A stretch of DNA of 64,000 nucleotides from Muricea muricata. Lineage: Eukaryota; Cnidaria; Anthozoa; Malacalcyonacea; Plexauridae. The position numbers and the translations under genes are program-made. The DNA lies in the NCBI GenBank assembly GCA_963855995.1, contig OY979717.1, forward strand, positions 22,842,746 to 22,906,745, given 5' to 3'. This document shows positions 1 to 12,200 of this stretch, piece after piece (position 1 is the first letter of the stretch; each line of letters opens with the position of its first letter). The notes beneath the pieces were generated by a model. The model worked only from the letters and a program-made list of their open reading frames with translations. It was not told the DNA's origin and ran no database searches.

Positions 1-75
1 GTTTTGAAAATGCCGCCATTCGAACGCGCTTTTCTTTAGCTTTTAACAGCTCTTAGTTCATTGTTATTTGACATA

Positions 76-213
76 CTAAATTTTTCTGTGTTTATGGACC
101 GTATAAGGAATCGTTTCCTAAATGAATAATAAATAGTGTATATAGTGGAATAAATAATGTAATAATATAAATTTGCATAGCATGACCAAATTGTCGGGCT
201 GGCTTCGCTACTG
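76..213. mobile_element. MITE end, same family as the element at 58085-58235
   Basis: The right end reads through a GTCGGGCTGGCTTCGCTACTG terminus (last bases at 213). The internal stretch at about 83-120 matches, in inverted orientation, the interior of the complete copy at 58085-58235. The left terminal repeat is missing, so this copy is truncated. No coding potential. Confidence 0.55.
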
Positions 214-833
214 ACGTCCTTTTGCGGCAAGATACGTGAAATTACTGAATGTTCGTGTTTGTCGCGTACATCGTCATCAATGCCCGGCGGTATTTTGCCC
301 AAAATTCCTGTATCGCGTCGGCTCAAAAACACCGGCAATTTTCATTGGTTTAGGAAGCAATGCTAGTTTTTTATGCCATATTTTACTGGCTATATATTGC
401 TACATTTTTGACATAATTTTTGCAAATCAATGTTAATTACTTTGCATATATAAGATTGAATAGCCTGAAAACAACAAGGGTCATTTGAAGGAGAAATTCA
501 TTGTAAATCGAATAGTGTTTGTCCTGCCGCGATAGCGTAAATATATTCGGAGATATTAGCCATTATTAACGATGTAATGAATAGCGTCAATAATTGAGCC
601 ATAAGCATGATACGCTAATAAAGCGTGATAAAATCAGTATTTCATTATTATTAAAATACAAATCCAAAAATATTCAATCCAAAATTTTAAATCTGTCTTG
701 AGTTCAATTCATATAATTCCAACATTCAATTATATTGATCGTGTTTACAAACATGCATGAGTCGGCCGGACCAGTCTACATGCAAAGACCAAAAAGTCCT
801 GTTTTATAGAACTGATAACTTTCAACTGCATAC
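214..833. other. Non-coding: intron of gene A downstream of the Kringle exon
   Basis: AT-rich, with stops in all frames. No TSP1-type exon is found on the minus strand here, so the next exon of gene A should lie beyond the left edge. Nothing else is recognised. Confidence 0.5.
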
Positions 834-1076
834 CTGGTATACATTTAGGAACATCACAGTACTCCCATCTCTTGTTTCTATCTGTTGTAAAACACCAAGG
901 CTTTTTTCCAGAGCTCTGAGGATTTCTACAGAAATTCTGCGCGAGATTCAATTCCGGATATGTATCGTTCATTGTATGACGATGCGGGCATTGTTCTGTC
1001 CATGATTGACACGGAATTCCAGACGCTGTCACAAACATGTTTCCTGTGTACGAACTGCCGTCTAGGTACAAACAAT
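834..1076 (-). CDS. Gene A Kringle exon
   Basis: A 243-nt phase 1-1 exon between acceptor TTTTTTTGCTAG and donor CCAG/GTATGC. It encodes one Kringle fold with the hallmarks ASGIPCQSW, PHRHTM, NFCRNP, PWCFTTD and CDVPKC. Seven cysteines are present: the canonical six plus one in EQCPH, where ROR proteins have Tyr. The extra Cys is shared with genes B and C. The upstream-looking Met of the open frame (MVILTTIFLL) is intron polypyrimidine tract, not a signal peptide. Confidence 0.9.
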
Positions 1077-2265
1077 CTAGCAAAAAAATTGTAGTCAAGA
1101 TCACCAAAATGAGTCAACAACCTGAAGAGCGCACCTCCCCTGGTTGTTGCATGATTAAGTGTTATGATGATGGTCTTACTAGACTACCAGTCATTAGTAA
1201 AGGCAACTGCAACTGTAGGACACACAAGCATGTCCACAGCAAAACAAGTGAATGAGTAAGAGCATTGTATGTATGCCTAACGAAGGAAAAGCACAAGCAA
1301 CATGCGCACCAGGAAACGAGGTACTACGCTGACATGATCTCAAGCACATTAGCTAAAGAGCGATAAAGGAATCATATATTAAACCTTTCACCCACACAAA
1401 ATATTTAAACAACATGGAATTTTTGAAACATGAAACAGAAAATAATAACAGAATTCACCATAAATTGGCAATTAAATTTATTTACGTGTTAAATGGGATG
1501 CGATTCATGCGACCTAACGCAATTCGTGCAAATGTAATTAACTATGTTGAAAATTCTATACCTTGTAGACTGTTGGAAGTATGTGTTTCAAAGTTGGGAA
1601 AATTTACGTTTTAATTAGCGTTGCTACGGAAAGGAGGGTTAAGTCCCTAAACATTAAAGACATAAAATGGGCAAAGTGTTGAGTTTCATATTGCATGGTT
1701 TTCCTTTGACAATTTGAGACGATCTCATTTCTACAGTTTAGAAAATAAAACTAAATTACACCGACCAGTGATGTACCTACCAACTAGAATTCTTTCCTTT
1801 TCCAAACGTTCCCCTTTAGTAGCATAAAACGCACATTCAGGAACATTCCCCGCACTTCTTGAGCGTTTGTCTGAACAGTTTGGGTTTGGAAAGTCCTTAT
1901 GGAGATCCAACCACCCTTTCGCAAGCCCATTACATTTATGTATGAAACTTAAACAGGACTCCCTGCAAAATGTTTTCGGTCTGAAGACACTTGTGCTACG
2001 ATCACAACCTGGAAACAAATGGTGACAGGCAAGGAAGTAGGCTTGTTGCAGGCACTCAGTGGAAAATGAAGCATTATGCCATTTGAGAAGTTCCAGGTAG
2101 GACCACAATAGATTATTTTCTTCTTCTTGGAGCTCAGCGGAGATACGTACGTATCTATCAATTTTAACTCCGTAATATTCGCAGAATGGTTTTGTCAGGT
2201 TGATTAAAGGTTGGCAATCACCCGTATTGGTGGGCACAGGCTCTTTGTGTGCTGGTATACACGAA
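834..2265 (-). CDS. Gene A (partial): Frizzled-CRD/Kringle receptor paralogue
   Basis: This is the 5' part of a third receptor paralogue, with two exons visible: Frizzled CRD (2265-1781) and Kringle (1076-834). They join phase 1 to phase 1 across a 704-bp intron. The order and the linker (an extra Cys in PEC shortly before the Kringle) match the ROR/MuSK ectodomain. By analogy with gene B the missing 3' part should encode TSP1 repeats, a membrane helix and a tyrosine-rich tail to the left of the window. The signal-peptide exon, needed because the CRD exon starts in phase 2, was not identified in the 6 kb upstream. The product is probably a type I membrane protein of the Wnt-receptor class. 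Its ligand is unknown. Confidence 0.8.
1781..2265 (-). CDS. Gene A Frizzled cysteine-rich domain exon
   Basis: A 485-nt exon, phase 2 at its start (acceptor TTTTTTCTTAG) and phase 1 at its end (GTTG/GTAGGT). It encodes about 161 residues with the ten-cysteine Frizzled/ROR pattern: SCIP, GDCQP, PFCEYYG, ECLQQ, ACHHLFPGCD, FCRESC, HKCNG, PNCSD, plus an eleventh in PEC. This fold binds Wnt lipids in Frizzled and ROR; whether that function is kept here is unknown. The gene B exon has identical phases. Confidence 0.88.
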
Positions 2266-3779
2266 CTAAGAAAAAAAATATTCGTCAAAGCTGTGGCGGA
2301 TGGGGTAAGATCAAACCACACAAATTTATACTGACCAAAAAGTCAGCTATCATAGCCATAAACCGTTTCCATTTTTACCGTTTTCAATTTGAGTAAGCGT
2401 GAATATTAAAATTGTACCAATAGTGTAAATAGTTATATCGGGGCGAGCACTCTACAGCTTAGATGAATCTAAGCGAAGAACCATATACATTATTTGTTTA
2501 AAGCATGCTAATTTATAGTACATGTTCGCGTGATAATTCTTTTTTAGGAAATATATGACGTGCGCACACACCTTGAAAGAAACTATGCCTTTTCTGATCA
2601 ACAATATCTGCGCAACCACAAATGTTCAACATTCAAACTATTGTATGATGCATTCACTATGAGTAGTTTACATAGTCACAATAACTAGTTTTTTCACCAA
2701 TGAAAAATTACTGTATCAACATTTTGACTGGATTCGAAAATCGTATTGCCATTTTGCTCACAACATGCCTGCCGTATTGAAAGGGCGCCATAGAAACAGT
2801 AGACATAGGATGCGTGCTCCTATGTATTTTCAGGTAAACAAGTGACGTTACATTAAAATTCAAAATGGCCGAATTATGTAAGGGCAAAACTAAACTCCCC
2901 AATTGTATTTCGCATAGACCGCTCCTTGGACAAATCCCATATGTCGGATTCATGAGGGCATTATTTCCAATTTGGATACAGGCTGGGTTACCAAGCATGC
3001 CTTAAATATCTATAATTATTTCTACGGAAGGCGCGAAAGCTTATTTGGCTTTTATGTGAATAAGAAGAATTTTTCGAATGAAACACATGAAAAGGTGAGA
3101 AGAACAGCTTTGACTTACTACTTAGGCCAAATAACAAAAAAAAAACGGTATGAATGTGTTATGAGACATTAATATTGTGTTTCGGCATTGCTCGCCTTTG
3201 ACAGGCTTCCAGTGTCTATTGTCAAAATAATCTCAATATGTATGGCATAAGCAGATTACTGCATAATTGGCTTATTTGTACGATTTTTATTGTTGTTATT
3301 AATGCGCTTGTTGGAAAGATCACTGAACTCACTCGTTCGCTGCCGCTCAATCTTTCCTTTAACGTTCTTTCACATCTCGTGTATACTGATTTTGTGTAAA
3401 CAACATTAGAATTGAAGATCCAAGCATACCGATCGAAACCTTTGCGATGATAAATTTACGCAGTGTTTCCACAACATACTAACAGCCATACTAACGTCAT
3501 TTATTCGAACGTCGATGCACCGAATATACCGTAGGCTTGTTTATTATGTTTTAACAAGGAACACTTTATCGAGCTGTATTACGTACTTCATGGGCCCATT
3601 CTTCATTTGATAGCTTATATAAAAAATTTAATAATACGTCTATTTTCAGGGTATATGTCCATATTGTAAATTATTATTTTGATCGCTAAGTATCAACTAT
3701 TTCCCATCAAATCAGTCATAATATATACATATTTGTTATAAATATGTTAAAAACCAGCACGCTTAGCACGACTAATATG
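2266..3779. other. Upstream region of gene A, no exon recognised
   Basis: The first exon and promoter of gene A should lie upstream of 2265, but no convincing minus-strand signal peptide with a phase-2 donor is seen. The open frame at 2708-2998 (minus) has no recognisable domain. Confidence 0.4.
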
Positions 3780-5110
3780 TTTAAAAGATACCTTGGAAAT
3801 TATCATAGATCCTCTAACTGATATCGTAAACTGTTCTTTGATGACGTCTACGTATCCGATGAGTAGGAAATTGGCGGAGATTATACATTCGCACAAAGAC
3901 AGTGATCGAGATAATTCCTCGAACAACAGACCAGTATCACTACTTTCAAACTTTTGTCGAAAATGTGCGATAAAGTAGCATTAATCAATTCCCAGATTAT
4001 CTGTTGGAACATGAAGCACCAAAGAAACAGCAAAGTGGTAATCGAAGGTAGCACTCTGCCGAAACAATTACTCTTTTGGGGGCAATAGATAAGAAGCAAC
4101 TATCGATCATTATATTTTTGGACCTATCAAAAACGTTTAACAGTGTTCAACGTGATATCTTGTTAAATAAAATTATGGACCTAGGAGTAACATCCACGTG
4201 TGCTACTGTAGGACATGGAATTCCTGAAGGGCCAGGGCTGTCGCCATTTCTCTCAATATTTATACCAACAGCCTGCAATCTAAAGTTATTTGTGAATGAC
4301 TCGAAAACCTAACATTTCCCATATTAAGCACGAATTGTTCCCCTGAAGCTATAGAGGAAGCCCTCCAAAGAAGATCAATGGTGTTGTAACCATAATCTTC
4401 TGATACATCCAGAAGAAACCAAATAATGCAGCAGTTTGAGACCCCGCGTAACCTAAACTTCAATAGCAAAAATCTCACATCGATGACGGAAGTGAAGGAT
4501 CTTGGTGTGTTCTCGATTCCCTTTTGTCTTCTGATAAACTTACTCAGGCCTTATCTTCTTGTTGTAATTCTGAATTAAGCCAAATCAATAAAGTGAAACA
4601 TTTATTCGACCGAAAGATCCTCTCTGTAATTGTAGAAACATTGGTAATTAATAAATCAATTACTGTTAACCATATGGTCTAATAAATCAGAAGGTAATAT
4701 CGACAAACTTAATTAAATTTAGTTCAAAATTAATGTTAGAATAACATCGGGCGTAAAGAAGTTTGATCATAATTATTTCCTTAACAATAAGTGCGCTTGG
4801 ATCACTATCATTTAAAGAACACTTGTTATTAATGGCCAAGCTCCTTTGTATCTCTGTAATACGTTTATAGTAAGAAACCAAGTTCACGATTGGAACGAAA
4901 TCGACAAAGAGATTAAATTATTAACTAATCTAACTATGCTTAAAATGAAACTTAAAACTATATAATCTAATAAAGAAACATTGATGTTGACTCTTTTCAT
5001 GTTTCGAACTCGAATTGAACGTTAAGATACAATTTGTTTTTAATAGCTGTTTACTATTGCTTATAGTAACATTTTCTCATAAACTAGATTCAATAAAATA
5101 AAATACAAAT
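3780..5110 (+). mobile_element. Degenerate LINE reverse transcriptase (non-LTR)
   Basis: Three broken frames give successive pieces of a non-LTR reverse transcriptase. First comes a NNRPVSLLSNF block (about 3925-3955). Then a FLDLSKTFNSV block followed by GHGIPEGPGLSPFL (4076-4260), which are RT motifs A and B. After frameshifts there is a C-terminal region with FDHI- and NGQAPLYLC-like blocks to about 4870. A polyadenylation-like AATAAAATAAAAT run near 5093-5105 probably marks the 3' end. Stops and frameshifts make it inactive. The clade is probably CR1/L2-like, not resolved. Confidence 0.75.
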
Positions 5111-8100
5111 TTCTTATAGTGGGTAGGTACTATCGTACATTTTTGAAAATTGTCTTGAGAAACTTATTTGGGAATGTAAATTAAGTGTAATAATAATAAT
5201 ACCTTTTCTTAAATTGTTTTAATGTCCTCAATGCCGTTCAGCTTATGCAATTTTTAGGTTTTGAAAAGATTACTCGTTTTTCAGCGAGTTGTTTTTTGCG
5301 ACGGCCTTTGCGATATTACAAAGAATGTTTCTGCCTCCTTATTTCCTGTGCCTATTATGTATTTAATTTATTTATCTTATGACGTTTTGAAATTGTCATT
5401 TTGTCGCAGAATTTTGCATCCACTTCGACCATGCAGACCGCAGCGAAATCAACTTGCAGGTAGCTTCGACTTTGGTGGGTTCATGATGTCGAGCTGTTTG
5501 CAGATGGAAATCGAGACACATGCAACATTTTGCTATGTTCCTGAAGAACCATGTACACATGAACCCCGTGTTTAAGGCTGCTTTTACCCCACGTACTCGT
5601 TGGACGTGGTTGACTTATAAATGACGAATCTTCGGCAAACACTTATGAGCGATAAAGCTCGTACCGTATAGGGTCCGAACGAACAGTAGTGCCACTACAA
5701 TGATTTTGTGGGTGTGCACGTTGCTCATTGCGCGGGTAATTACCATTTTCTGAGCCAGACAATGATGATTGTATTTTTTGACAATTAAGAACACTGAACT
5801 TGTTGGTTGCTGCCACTAAACTACATAACGTAGGGAGTTACGTGCACTGCTGAGTCGTGCACTAGTAGTCAGGAAACTTGTCATAAGAACATAGTAAAAC
5901 TATAGTTTGATAGCATTAGAAAGTAGTAAGGCTCATATTTCTCCAGCAAGAACATTGGTCGTATCAGTTAATTTACCGTTGTATCATGAATAAATATTTT
6001 CATTCATTGCTTGACTTATTGAATTTACAATTTACTAGTGAGGACCCTTAAACTTTACTAATATTCAACAGCGAAACATCTATATGAAACAAACTTTTTA
6101 ACATGGAGATGGTAAACAAAAAATAATGTAAACCTCCACTCCGAATTTTTAAAGACAACAAATTTTGGCAGGTTCAAATGCGACGCTATACAGTAGAAGC
6201 GAGTCGAGATAGTGATGAATGGCCCTTTACGTTTCTTAGCAGTATAAACTGGTCACTCCGGCAGGCTTGTACTCACTTTCTTCTCAGTATGTGAAGCGAA
6301 CCTTATAGCAGGCGTATGTTACTGTTATTTAGAACATAATTATAGTTATCGACATGCACAATATAATATTACTAAATAGTGCTAACTATACATACCTGTA
6401 AGCCAAGAGTACTTCTTTGTTTCCTTAAAAAGTGGATACAATAATGTGAACGACTACAAATTACTGATTTCTGGTAGACTTGATATAATTTGCTCCCAGC
6501 AGCAAGACTAGGACAAATAAGCTGATCTCGTAGCAGAATCGATATAAGTCTATATAGCCTGGTTCACACTTGTAAGAATCGGAGATTTTCTCTTTCTCAC
6601 GTATGTGAATGAATATGTGAACAAAGCAAAGTACAGGGTAAAAATTCGATTGCTTTTGCAACGGCATAAAATAAACCGGTTGGAAAACGTCATTCCAATT
6701 CTGATTAGTGGCGGTAGTTAGAACGTTAATGGGAGGGGGGGGGGGGTATATGCATACATTCGCGTTCTGTTTCAACAGTTTTTTTTCTCACCCATATGTG
6801 TGATGAAAGCGGGCTTCTGCTTTTTCCGAACTTACCCGCTTTTCTCTTTTATCGATAAAACCGGCTTTCTGATTGGTTACAAAAACCCGAACTGACCTAC
6901 TTGTTGCTTACGCTGCCGTCCGCCTCAAACTACTCAACGACAATGGCGAACAAAATTTAGCTGATTATTAAACCTACACTTTAAAGAACATTTTTGGGCA
7001 AAAACGTCACAGAAACCAAGCAAAAAGAAACGGAAAATTGTAAACTAAAGACAATAAAGACCCTGATAAAGAAATATTAAGAGACCAATAAATTTAAGAA
7101 GAGAAAATGTTGACAAAACATACCGGTGACATCGGCGACTCAGCGAGCCTCGGAAAACAACACAAGAAGATAAGTTTAGTATGGGATAAAAACCCAACTT
7201 ACTTGCAGGTTCGGTTGGTTCGCTCGGTAGGTTCAAACAGCTGTCAGACCCCTCGGTGCGTTAATCCCAAACCAACCTCCCTGCAAGTAACTTTGTTATA
7301 AAATCAAATTCAAATTGATCAATTTTTAGAGGAACTTGCCCCTTCTCCCCCTCTCCTCATAAATGGTGAAATCTGTTTTGTTTTAAGTGCCAAACGTGTT
7401 TCGAAAGTTCCGTTTCGTTCGAATATTTTTTGTATTCCAACGTTTGAACGAAACTGTATTTCACCACAAAATGGTCCATAATAAAAAAGTCTATTTCTTA
7501 CACGGGAGGATCCAAAAGATATAATTTATGTTTGGACCAAAAAATTAGCATTTTGAAAGAAAAAAACAATTGCTTGCTTAATAAAAGATCGGAAATAGTT
7601 TCGCCGTGCTAACACAAAAAGTATATTTCCGGTCAACAGCCTAAAATAAGAAAGGAATGCATGCTATTTAACCACCCACGCGCCCACGTTTCCTCCTTGA
7701 GCATAAAAGGAGCTCGTATATTTTTGAAATTTGTCTACCACCTGAAGATTCCTTCAGCATGAAACAGACTGTAGTGGTAAGTTTTTGAGGTGTTTTGCAC
7801 GATTATACATTTCGCTCTGTCTATATGTCATTGAGCACTCTTTTGTATTTCACACACGAAAACTAGCACATATTATACATAATTATTATATTAATGATAT
7901 ATAATCCAAAAGTTAGAACTACATAGGTTGCAATATTGGTATGCGAGTTTAGAGCGCTCAATACCATAATTGGCTGAGCGAGTAAATTACAAACTGAAAT
8001 TAGGCTTTCATGAGTTTCAAGCGCTTAGGCGAACATCAAGCAACTGACAGATTTTTTAATCATTCATTAATTACAGGCTTATAATTATGTTCATAGGTGG

Positions 8101-8714
8101 TGTCTGGCTACATATCGGCATTTGCTAAAGAGTTCAGAGAGATTATTTAAAATATTTTTGTTTCGTCCTTTTAAAATCAATAGTTTCTCTCTATAGGTCA
8201 CATCTCTTCTGATCAAGTTTGCATGGCAGAATTTTCTTGACGTTCCCCCACTTGACTTTGCATGTTTGGTTGTTTCCTTTCAGTTGCCAAACAGTATTTA
8301 GAAAGTTTGGTCTCGCTTTGGTATTTTTTGCTGTTGATTTTATTTTGTTTGTCATGTCTTTTTAGTATCGTCTTGTTGGGTCGGTTGATGAAAGTTCTCA
8401 TCTTCTTGCTGCAGCTGTAGCTTACGCGTAGTATGTGTCTATTGGATAACTTATGTAGTTTGTTATGGCGCGGGGAGTTTTTGTCGATTAAAAATTCACG
8501 TGCTATGTTTGTTTTTACGTTTTTGCTGGGGGGGGGGGGTTATACCAGATTGCATTACGTTGTCGTTTGTGGCGTGTGCCCATTTAAACCGATTTCAGAT
8601 TCGTTAAGTTCATACGTGGGAAAATAGGAGAATGAGTGCGATTACTGTACTTAAATATGAAACTTACTAACTGGGATTGGGAAAAAATCATGAATTTGTT
8701 TGTAGTCATGTTGT
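5111..8714. other. Intergenic spacer between genes B and A
   Basis: No gene is supported. Contents: a G10 tract at 6737-6746; a short inverted repeat at about 7197-7291 (TTACTTGCAGG at both ends, a probable MITE); a G10 tract near 8530; and a patch at 7740-7880 that is repeated 3' of gene C. Small open frames here have no domain or splice support. Confidence 0.45.
7740..7880. repeat. Paralogous 3'-flank patch shared with gene C
   Basis: The stretch with ATTATACATTTCGCTCT (about 7802) aligns with 53915-54015, which holds the same motif. Both lie 0.7-1 kb beyond the stop codons of genes B and C, in the same orientation. It is most simply a remnant of the ancestral tandem duplication. A plus-strand ATG followed by GTAAGT (7759-7784) is visible, but no gene can be supported. 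Confidence 0.5.
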
Positions 8715-9220
8715 TCAAACATTTTCTGTTGCTGACAAGACACTCTCTCTTCGGGAAGGCAATGTGACTGGTGGAAGTCTTTCCATATTATCGTATGTAT
8801 TACTACCACTGGTGACTCTATTTTCATTTAGATCATCTCGCGCTGCGTTTCTCATCTTGTCGTATGGCACAAAAATATGAGGGATTCTTTTCATGGCATC
8901 GTAAACATGGCGACCAAACTCGTCTATATTTCCCCACGTATTTCGAAGCCAATCGATAGCTAATGGTCGAATTGTTTGAAGTTTGTCATACCACGATAGA
9001 CTTGTGTTCTTGTAATCTCTCTCATAAGGCACTATACCACGTGCTTGCGCAGGAACGGGAGTTCTACCACTTAATGTGTTTTCATAATTGTTCGGGGAGC
9101 CAGTTTCTTGTGATGAACTCGCAACTTCTTCTGAGCTATTACCATTATTTTCGAGCTGCTCACGGTTTCGAACAAATAAATTTGTCGATGAAAAATTAAG
9201 AACAGCGTAATGAGGAAACT
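8715..9220 (-). CDS. Gene B cytoplasmic tail exon (terminal)
   Basis: A 506-nt terminal exon after acceptor TTATTTTTATTAG, phase 1, encoding 167 residues and TGA. There is no kinase or other catalytic domain. It has an acidic Ser-rich stretch (SSEEVASSSQETGS), then many tyrosines: YENT and YKNT fit the pYxN Grb2-SH2 consensus; YDAM (8892-8903), YDKM (8853-8864) and YDNM (8784-8795) fit the pYxxM PI3K-p85 consensus. The SSSQETGS and NTSLSWYD blocks are conserved in gene C, which argues for selection. That the tyrosines are phosphorylated is inference. Confidence 0.82.
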
Positions 9221-12200
9221 CTAATAAAAATAAGCAAAAAACAGAGCTAGATTGCATCTGCTGCAAATGATACGAGCGAAAAAACTTTTTTTCTGTAACA
9301 GAATCAAATTCTGCATGACGAATAAGAATTTAGAGTGATTTTTTTGCTTTAATAGCCCAATTAAAGTTGGTTGGCGAAAATATTTGGAATTTGCTGATTT
9401 TTTGTTGTTTCCATAGTATTTCAGGAAAATGATGAAAATCTACAGAAGTTGTAATCACTTAATGAAACATAATAGATATATCATACTAGTGGTAAAATAA
9501 ATTACGAAAACATAAATCAAATTTTAATTGAATTCGTTCTCACCTTTGTTTCGTCTTCGACGAATGAAAATAAAGCATACAACTATTGCGACGACAGCAA
9601 AAAGAACACCAACAACGATACCAATATTCTCAAAGTTTACGTGAACTGAAATGTTTTAAAATATTTTTTACTAAACCTCACTCGAAAATCGAATGCATTG
9701 ATTAAAATAACTGGATTTTGTTTTAATACGAGACAATAACAGTTGCAGATACAATTTATATAATTATAAACTGGTGAAGATGAGATTGCCACACATTTTT
9801 CCGAAATGTACTTTGCTGAAAGAAGCTTGGTTTAAATGAATAAATTTAATAAATGACAGCTTTCAATACTATTAACGATTTTCGCAAAACAAACAAAATT
9901 CGCGGAGAAATATCTAAATGTGATCTAGGGAGGAAATGTTATGTTGACAAAATTGTGCTCGTGTTCACTCGCAATTCCCCGCAGTAATTCTAGTCTAGAC
10001 AAAAGATCTGTTCCGTGTCCCTTTCTACGGCAAAAAGGCTTTTGTCTGAAGGAGCCAACCTGCGATTTTTTTCATAGTGATATTTATTGCACACCGCCTA
10101 TTAACCGATTGTTTCAAAACGTTTCTCGAGATGATTATTTAAATTATAATACTCGGTTTCCTCAGTAGACCAAATACATTTACGTGTGAGATGGCTAGAA
10201 GATTCACAGCGCCCCCAACCATATATCTCAGTCAAGACTCAACCCATTATAATGACCCAATTTCCAATCGGTATTTTTCCTACCAATGAATCACAACCAT
10301 TTTCAATCACAGCGTGCTTGCTACCCACCACCACATCTTCCCTGCCTGCCATTTCCGAGGAACCTTACAAGTTTCTACCTAATACCTTTAATGGATCTTC
10401 CTACAAGTATATATCACTAAATCTTCCTACAAGTATATCACTAAAAGTAGCTCAGTAAAGATATCTCTTAATCACCCTCGTCAATCTTACTAGTTCTAGA
10501 ATTCCTTCAATTTTTGTTTGTAACATTTGTTCTAGTACACCAAAAATTGACAAGCTTTAGTGCGTGGTGAATCAGAATGATTCAGACATCGTATGTAGAA
10601 CAGAAACGTGGTTATCTACTGAAATTCTTGATAATGCAATTCCAAAGAAGATTTTTGCACTATTCTGGAAATACCGTGATAAACACGGTGGGGATGTTTC
10701 AATAATTCTTAAATCGAACATTCGAAGTATGAGATTAGTAGTTCCTGATATTCCAGAGTGTGTAACTGAAATTTTATGGTTACATTCTAATTGCAATTGT
10801 TTTTTTTTAGCAGCCACCACATGCGTCGGCTAATGATAACTACAAATTGTATGACCATATCCAAGATGTTGTTGACTCTTATATCTGGCTGGTCATCCAC
10901 ACAGTATAATTTGCATTGTGGGCGATTTTAACCCCAACTCAACTAACATATCCTCGAACTCAATTAAACTTATGGTGTTTAACAGACAAACCAAACATTA
11001 TGTCTCTACCCACGAAATTGCCTAAGGTTGGCTCAAGTGACCATTATTGTTTTGTTATTATGAGGAAACTGCCTCATGCAAAATCCCCATCCAAAGAGAT
11101 TATTTTTAGACGTGACTCTCGCAATAGTCGAATTCGAGAATTTAGTCAGAGGACTATCACGTTTTCACGTTTAAATATTTGATGTGGCGGATGACCTCCT
11201 GGTTTCAACTGGCGAAGCTTATAAATCTCTTCATTCTCTGAATACAAGAGTAGCACCAGGACCTAATGATATCCCGAATCTAATTCTAAAATCATTTCCT
11301 TTTAAGTTAGCGCCAGTTTTCGCCAATATTTATAACTCATCACTACGCGATGCCTTTGTGCCTCCTCTCTTAAAGACGCCAGTTGTTACTCCTATTCCCA
11401 AACAAAACGACCCGACTCCATTGAAAATCGTATCAGACCCATCTCCCTCACCTGTCAGATTGCTAAACTAATGGAAATTTTCACCCGATAATCATGCCGA
11501 CCATTGTTGATCAGCTGGATAACAAACAGTTTTCTATCGCTAAGAAATCAACACAGCAGGCCATAGTATATATTCTGCATTTAGGCGCTCTCGACAAGTG
11601 CGATTTTTCTTCGCTGATTTTCGCAAAGAATTCGATCTGATCGATCATAAAATTTTGTTAATTTTTGATAAACTCTTGGTATATATTAGTAACGTTATGT
11701 TGGCATGGATCACCGCATTTTTGAGTGAAAGATCTCAGTTTGTTCGTATTGGCACACATTCATCAACACTTCAGTATATTAATGGTGGTATTCCCTAAGA
11801 TAGAAAACTAGGCCCGCTCCTCTTTGCCGTAAAGGTGAATGAATATAGGATTCCGCGTGCGAAGTTCGTCGACGATCTGACTGTCTTGGGGATATTACCA
11901 AGGAATTCACCTTCCGTAATGAATAATATTGTGGCTGATATATACAATCATTTACTTTGATGAACAACATGGAGCAGAACCCTGACAAAGGCAAATATAT
12001 GATTGTTGATTTTCTATAATTTAATACTGGTGTTCTGAAACCTATCGTCATTGGTGCAATACATGTATGTATAAACTGTATGATCATTTTAAATTACTTG
12101 GTATGTATGCTGCCAGTGACTTAATATGGTCTGTGTGTTGTGAACACATCATTATGAAATTCAATCGGCGACTGTATGCGTTGAGGAAGCTTCAATAGAG

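Noticed and set aside
1077..1107. MVILTTIFLL as a signal peptide directly in front of the gene A Kringle
   Set aside because: The stretch contains the polypyrimidine tract and AG of the splice acceptor. The Kringle exon has the same phase-1 acceptor in genes B and C.
2266..2321. MWFDLTPSATALTNIFFLSS as a signal peptide for the gene A CRD
   Set aside because: It runs through a clear acceptor (TTTTTTTCTTAG), and gene B has an acceptor at the same position with unrelated upstream sequence.
5261..5575. 104-codon plus-strand frame
   Set aside because: No domain, no homologous copy near genes B or C, no splice or promoter support.
8953..9199. Plus-strand frames across the receptor tail exons (also 54672-55107)
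   Set aside because: Antisense shadows of the conserved minus-strand tail exons.
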